From Cavia porcellus (Eukaryota; Chordata; Mammalia; Rodentia; Caviidae), in assembly GCF_034190915.1 (NCBI RefSeq), contig NW_026947489.1, positions 58,404,001 through 58,468,000 on the forward strand: a stretch of DNA of 64,000 nucleotides. Direction: 5' to 3'. How positions within the stretch are numbered: the stretch's first letter is position 1; each line of letters starts with the position of its first letter. The translations under genes and the position numbers were made by a program. Below are positions 59,198-64,000 of the stretch, piece by piece. Below the pieces are notes generated by a model, which worked only from the letters and a program-made list of their open reading frames with translations, was not told the origin of the DNA and did no database searches.

Positions 59198-60316
59198 ATG
59201 GGAAGAGGAAGCAACAACAAAAAGTCCCCAGCCCCCAACCCTGAGAACATTGATCCAGGATAGGTAAATACAAAGGAGAAGGAGGACAGCAAACATGCAA
59301 TATCAGACAGAGCACCAGTGGACATAAAGAGATATCTTTGGGAACTTATAGATGAATTCAAAAGTGAAATATTTAGCCCAGTAAAGCAAGATATAAGCAG
59401 ATTAATAAAAGAGATTCTAAGCACCCCTCAAGAAGACACAGACGGAAGAATGGAGGAACTCAAGTGAAGGAGAGAACCATTTGATGAAGAATATAAAGAA
59501 AATATAGAATACATGAAGCAGATTCAAAGAGATCACCAGGAAATTAAAAACTCTATGGAAAGATGGCAAAACTGTTTTAAAGAAACTAAGGATAGATTAT
59601 CCAAACTGGAGGACAGGTTTGCAATGTGGGATTATGAAAGGAAAAACTTTAAAAATAACAAGGAAATAAGCAGTAACAATACAAAGGCTAGAAGATGACA
59701 AGAGGATCTGTAACTTGAGAATAAAGAATGTGAATAAAGAAGCAGGGGTACAAACAAAGGAACTACAAAGATTATTCACAGAAACAATTAAGGAAAACTT
59801 CCCAAACATAGGAAAAGGAAATGTTTTTCTGATATACAAGGCATACAGAACTCCAGCCACCTACAACCAAAACAGAGCTACACCCAGGCATATAATAAGA
59901 TCCCAGAAATTCAATATAACAACAGAATATTAAAAGCTGTTAGAGGCAAGAAACACATAACCTATAAAAGAAGGCCCATCAGAATAATGGCAGACTTTTC
60001 GACACAAACCATCAAGTCAAGAAGAACCTGGAGTGAAATATATCAAGCCCTGAAAGAAAATGACCTTCAGCCCAGATTGATATATCCTGAAAAAAGGTCT
60101 CTAGAAATTAATGGAGAAAAAAGATGCTTTCAAGACAAAGAGGAACTGCAGAAATTCACGACCACCAATCCAACTCTACAGAGAATAGTGCAGGGCATTT
60201 AGAGAGAGAGAAAAGCATTAGGATTCCAGGAACAGTGGCAGAGAAGCCTCAATGAATGGAGCAGAAAACAGAATGAAGAAGATAAGCAGACAACTGATGG
60301 CAAAAAAAGAGCATAA
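59198..60316 (+). pseudogene. L1 ORF1 pseudogene in HAL1-like copy 2
   Basis: The ATG at 59198 gives MGRGSNNKKSP, matching the start in copy 1. A TAG at 59261-59263 breaks it after 21 codons. Further on it is readable as RLSKLEDRFAMWDYERKN (coiled-coil end), RIKNVNKEAGVQTKELQRLF and RTPATYNQNRATPRHII (RRM region), and KSRRTWSEIYQALKENDLQP with TTTNPTLQRIVQGI (C-terminal domain). The RRM part is shifted by one frame relative to both ends, so two frameshifts have occurred (near 59690 and 59940). A second stop lies at 60200-60202. The length of 373 codons equals copy 1. Confidence 0.82.
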
Positions 60317-61872
60317 CAGAAATGAGACAGAGAAGGTTGGTTATAATCTCTAATATAGATGGCCTTGATACACTAAATTAAAAAAAATAAGAACCACACA
60401 TAGAGTAGATCAGGAGGTAGGGTCCACTGAGATGGTGTTTATAGGAAATATAATTAACATGAAAAAGAGTACATGGATGAATAATCAAATATGAAAAAAC
60501 AAAGCTCTATGTGACAGAGAACAGAGAGTAATGGGGGCAACTCGACCAGCACCTGCAGATAGGTTGGAAAGACAGGCTTTAGTAGGTAAAGGAATACAAC
60601 TAGAGATCAAGTCCAGGAAACAGAAGGCTCAGAACCACTTAGGTAAACAGCAGGTTGCCTCCCTCCCGCAGTTTAAAACCCTGGGTCTTGGTCAGACCAA
60701 AAAATGCACAGTGTACCCTGGGGAAGTAATAGGGGAGGGAGAGTTTTAAAAATGATGGCAGAAGATATTGTTAATAGTGTATTAGGATTTAAAACCCACT
60801 TTACTCGCACCATCCTGCTTAGATAGATTTTATTCTGTTCCAGTTTGTCTACTTGCATTAGATTTGAGGGCACAAACAGCTATCCCAAAACATGGATATA
60901 GCACAGTAATCATCCTTAATTTCCTATTAACTTAATCTGGAGCCCTGTTTGACTTATAGTGTTTTATCATGACTGATCTTAGTTAAATCTTGTTTGTTTG
61001 ATTGCTGTTTAGTATCAACAGATTTTATTCAAAACTGATATGATTGATAGTATCAAGTCTGAGAGTATAGGCAACTACACTGAAGATGACAAGACTCACT
61101 ATGATACACATTCTGGTTTGATTACTGCCTGCTTTTGAAGTTCAATCCTATATATGAAGTTGTGTATTTATTAATACTGTTGTGTACCGATATATTCAAT
61201 TATACTATGTCTGATGATATAGCTAATTCTATTGAAGATAACAAGAGACAACACAGGAACTATGGTAGAACTCCTTGAACAATGGTCTTATATGTCTTTT
61301 TCATTTCATGTGTTTATAGGAATATGTTTTGTTTTGTCTTGCTTTGTTTTGTTTCTCCCTCTAATATAGAAAAGATAGAAATATATGTTAAGACTCATGC
61401 ATGTATAGAGCCTATAAACAGTTTATGAGAACTGATCTTATGACACATGATGAAATGAACAGATACTTTGAAGAAAAAGAGACATGAAAGTACCCACTGC
61501 TGATCCTGGAGTGTCATAATGTGAAACCCAGCAATAGTATTATTCTTGTTCAGAATGATATTAGCCTGCTTGGGTCTGTTCAGTCTCTACATAATTGAAG
61601 ATGGATAACTGCATATATGTTTAAGTGTATAGGATTGATGACCATATTTTTAAGTTTTTGTTGGATAGTTGAACAGAACTGGTTGCACTCTCACTGTTTG
61701 AATCCCCACTTTATAAGCTCCACTTTAGTATTTTGAATAACTATTTGTAAGAGGACAATCTGTAATCATCAACTAGTGATTTCTTACTGTTTATTTTTTT
61801 CTTTGAAAGTATGTATTGTTTCTACCCATTTTTTGTTTTGTTTAGTATTTCTTTAAATAAAATTAAAAAAAT
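60317..61872 (+). other. ORF2 stub, deletion junction and 3'UTR of ORF1-only element
   Basis: Up to about 60540 the sequence aligns with the minus strand of 13960-13741 (endonuclease start of ORF2). From there it aligns with 13740-12850, that is the ORF2 C-terminal end and 3'UTR. 'agtatcaagtctgagagtat' near 61049 and 'gttccagtttgtctacttgc' near 60837 have direct counterparts in copy 1. No reverse-transcriptase sequence is present. AAATAAA at about 61855 is the polyadenylation signal. Confidence 0.78.
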
Positions 61873-61888
61873 AAAGTTATTGGTGAGG
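61873..61888 (+). repeat. Right target-site duplication of ORF1-only element
   Basis: AAAGTTATTGGTGAGG follows the A-rich tail and pairs with 58434-58449. One mismatch suggests moderate age. Confidence 0.9.
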
Positions 61889-63070
61889 AGGACCGAGGTG
61901 GGCACCCAGGTGGGCAGCAAGGCAGGGCCTATGCAGCCCAGTATCCTGAGTCAGAGTCGCAGCAGGGCAGGGGCACCTTGTGAGGGACATGGCCTGGCAT
62001 GGAGTTTGGAGTCTGAGTGGGCAAAGAGGGCATGTGTGGAGTCTAGGGCTGATGTGGGACGTTGGGATTGAGTGGTTAAGTAACTGTCTGTAAAGACAAG
62101 AGAACCAGGTTTCTGCTGTAGGACAGAGTTACTAGTATGGAGGTTTGGGCATGGGAGAGGAATCGGAGCCCAATGTCAGTCCTGTGACATTGGGCTGAAG
62201 TTGGAGCTGTTTATGAAAGAGACAATTTTGTATACATCAAATGGTTTATGTATTAAAACATGGCACATCTATAACATATACATGTATGACTTATATACGG
62301 ACTTTATCACATGCTCTCCGAACATTTTGGATTGTTGAGAAATTAGAAAATTTAAGTAAACAGGCTTTTACATCTACGGTGCTTGGGGATTATTGCAATG
62401 ACTCTTTGGTGGGGCAAAGTGGGGTGAGAAGTTATCATTTGTTGTTGCAGACATCACAAAGAGGCCTTGACAAGTTAAGTGGCACATTCAGGTCACAGGC
62501 AGGACTTTAGCTGGAGTCGCCTACTTTCCATTTCATATTGTCGAAGTCCATGTCCTTCATTTCTCAGTTCATATTCTTATTCTCTCCCCAAGTGAATCTC
62601 CCAAGCACCAGGTGAGGACAAGATACTGCAGAGTAATGGCTTTCACCTTTACAATGTTAGAAGTCATACAGAGCCTGCCTAGCATGCATATTTGTGGTCT
62701 GTGCCCTTAGAGATTCTGATTCAGTAAGTTCGGAGTAAGAACCAGAAAATCTACTTTTTAACAAGCAATCCAAGTAATTCTGACATAGGTCATCCACAGG
62801 CCAAGCTTTGAGCTACATTGAGCTTGATTAGTGATCCTCTGTGGCTACTGAAATAGATTTCAATCAAATGCCATGCCCAAGGTTTCTCAACAGAGCTGCA
62901 TGCAGCTTAGAAGTAGAAGAGGAGGGCACTTTCCGGCTAATTGCAGCACGGCTCTCTAATTTTTAGAACAATAAATTAACAAGCTATAATGAAGTCTCAG
63001 GCATTCTGAGACTTTAGGTGCACCTGTCTTGCTTACTAGACAAGAGAATTCTGCAGAAGATGGAGGAATT
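61889..63070. other. Unique non-coding sequence
   Basis: No gene or repeat is recognised. The first 200 bp are GC-richer than the retroelement before them. Confidence 0.4.
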
Positions 63071-63077
63071 AGTAGCT

Positions 63078-63112
63078 CAGAGAAAGAGAGAAGGACAGAG
63101 GGAGAGAGGGGG

Positions 63113-63154
<42 letters not shown>

Positions 63155-63174
63155 TGGAGAGATGGAGAGAGAGA

Positions 63175-63214
<40 letters not shown>
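63078..63214. repeat. (GA)n purine tract
   Basis: About 135 bp of homopurine GA with a few GGAGATGG interruptions. Frames through it encode RE/ER or SL runs and are artefacts. It could form a triplex structure. Confidence 0.96.
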
Positions 63215-63217
<3 letters not shown>

Positions 63218-64000
63218 TGACCATCACATAGGGAGTGTTTCTGCACATGGAAAATCCATTCTGTTTTCTCCTATGAGAGCTGACAGCAAGGGTCATTCTG
63301 GGCCATTTAGCACTTCTCCTTGTCAATTGAAGCATCTCCCTTTAGAATTCTGCATGTGATAGGTAGAGGAGATCCCTCCAAAGAGACATTAACTACTGAA
63401 GAAACTGCCACGAGGAAGGAAGAATGTTCTTCTTTGGAATGTTTTCCCCAAAGGAAATCCTATGCAATGCTTTCAAAATACACAGAGTATCTGGGAGCTC
63501 TTCCATATGCGCACTTTCAGAGTAGGCATAGCCCGACTGAAATAAAGTAGATTAAATGCCAAAAAGAAAGAGAAGATCTACCCCTACTAGCCCATGGGGA
63601 AAACACTTTTCTTCTAGGGAGAGAAGGAGGGAGAAAAGTAGGACAGAGTGCGGTGGGAAGGAGCAGCAGTGTCTGAATTCTCCCACTTGAGGATTTTGAG
63701 AACAAGGTGGTTTTCTGGTTTAGCCAAGGTCCTTGGTTGAGTGTTTTCTGTATTCATTGCTTACACAGGCACAAGGCCCCATGGTCTGCAGATCAGAGCC
63801 TCTGCACGGTGCACAGAGGAGGAAGCATGTGGAACAACACTCATCCCCACAGAAGGGGACATCCTGCTGCCTGTTAGGTGGTGACAGAGCCTTAAGGAGG
63901 ACAGGATGGAGCACAAAAGCCATTTGACTCTATTCCTGCAGCCCAAAGTGGGCCTGGTCCCATAAGAATCTTTAAATCTGTGCTTGTCTCCTATTCCCAG
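63215..64000. other. Unique non-coding sequence
   Basis: No gene or repeat is recognised. Short opposite-strand frames at 63.72-63.95 kb overlap and look accidental. Confidence 0.4.

Larger units (their letters stand above)
58450..61872 (+). mobile_element. ORF1-only L1 derivative (HAL1-like), copy 2, with target duplication
   Basis: The order is: 5'UTR opening 'gagattcaagcaaaggtggc' (the AAGATGG word of copy 1 reads AAGGTGG here), about 750 bp long; ORF1 (59198-60316); an ORF2 endonuclease stub to about 60540; then directly the ORF2 3' end and a long AT-rich 3'UTR ending AAATAAAATT plus an A-rich tail. The junction 'caactcgaccagcacctgcagataggttgg' region (about 60538-60567) corresponds to 13741-13714 in copy 1, so both derive from the same deletion. 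The 16-bp duplication at both edges shows that it moved as a complete 3.4-kb unit. Without reverse transcriptase it must have depended on L1. Confidence 0.88.

Noticed and set aside
1..64000. CRISPR arrays, operons, phage or plasmid features
   Set aside because: No evenly spaced identical repeats with unique spacers and no bacterial-type gene packing. All tandem arrays are simple microsatellites or L1 monomers in vertebrate DNA.

Overview
This is mammalian nuclear DNA, most likely from a rodent outside the mouse/rat lineage. The evidence is B1 (7SL-derived) SINEs, tRNA-derived ID-type SINEs ending in a 'gagctaaatccccagccc' box, dimeric ID-B1 SINEs, L1 LINEs and MaLR-type LTRs. I found no host protein-coding exon, RNA gene, CpG island or CRISPR array that I could defend. 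The window reads as intergenic or deep intronic sequence. The longer open frames are chance frames, microsatellite translations or pieces of decayed retrotransposons.

Layout. 1-12.8 kb: mostly unique DNA with old repeats, including a decayed L1 3' fragment near 3.1-3.7 kb, a CA/GA microsatellite inside an old repeat at 4.85-5.5 kb, one B1, and two MaLR LTRs. The second LTR (10133-10477) has a clean 5-bp target duplication. 12.85-20.98 kb: a dense block of minus-strand L1-related elements. It holds an ORF1-only element (12848-16287) carrying a nested insertion, a second ORF2-deleted element (about 16830-18783), and a short composite element (20175-20865) inserted into an ID-B1 SINE. 21.5-25.5 kb: two directly repeated LTRs of one family, 3.2 kb apart. 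25.5-39.2 kb: mainly unique sequence, MaLR LTRs including a tail-to-tail pair, and CATC, TCTA and TG repeats. 39.2-45.4 kb: a near full-length, inactivated L1 on the minus strand, with about nine ~50-bp promoter monomers at its 5' end and three ID insertions. 45.4-58.4 kb: mainly unique sequence with a decayed DNA transposon, an L1 scrap, a MaLR LTR, an L1 3'UTR scrap and an ID-B1 dimer. 58.45-61.87 kb: a plus-strand ORF1-only element with a 16-bp target duplication. 61.9-64 kb: unique sequence and a long GA tract.

Main result. The elements at 12848-16287 and 58450-61872 lie in opposite orientations 45 kb apart. They share one architecture: 5'UTR, ORF1, a short stub of ORF2, then the ORF2 3' end and 3'UTR. 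They also share the same internal deletion junction, about 3.5 kb of ORF2 missing relative to the long L1 at 39-45 kb. Their 3'UTR differs from that L1's 3'UTR and recurs on two further insertions (15247-15645 and 20175-20865), each with its own target duplication. This is best explained as a non-autonomous ORF1-only L1 lineage of the HAL1 ('half-L1') kind, with a still shorter derivative that has lost ORF1 as well. HAL1-type elements are known in mammals. Whether this family and its short derivative are catalogued cannot be decided from the sequence alone.
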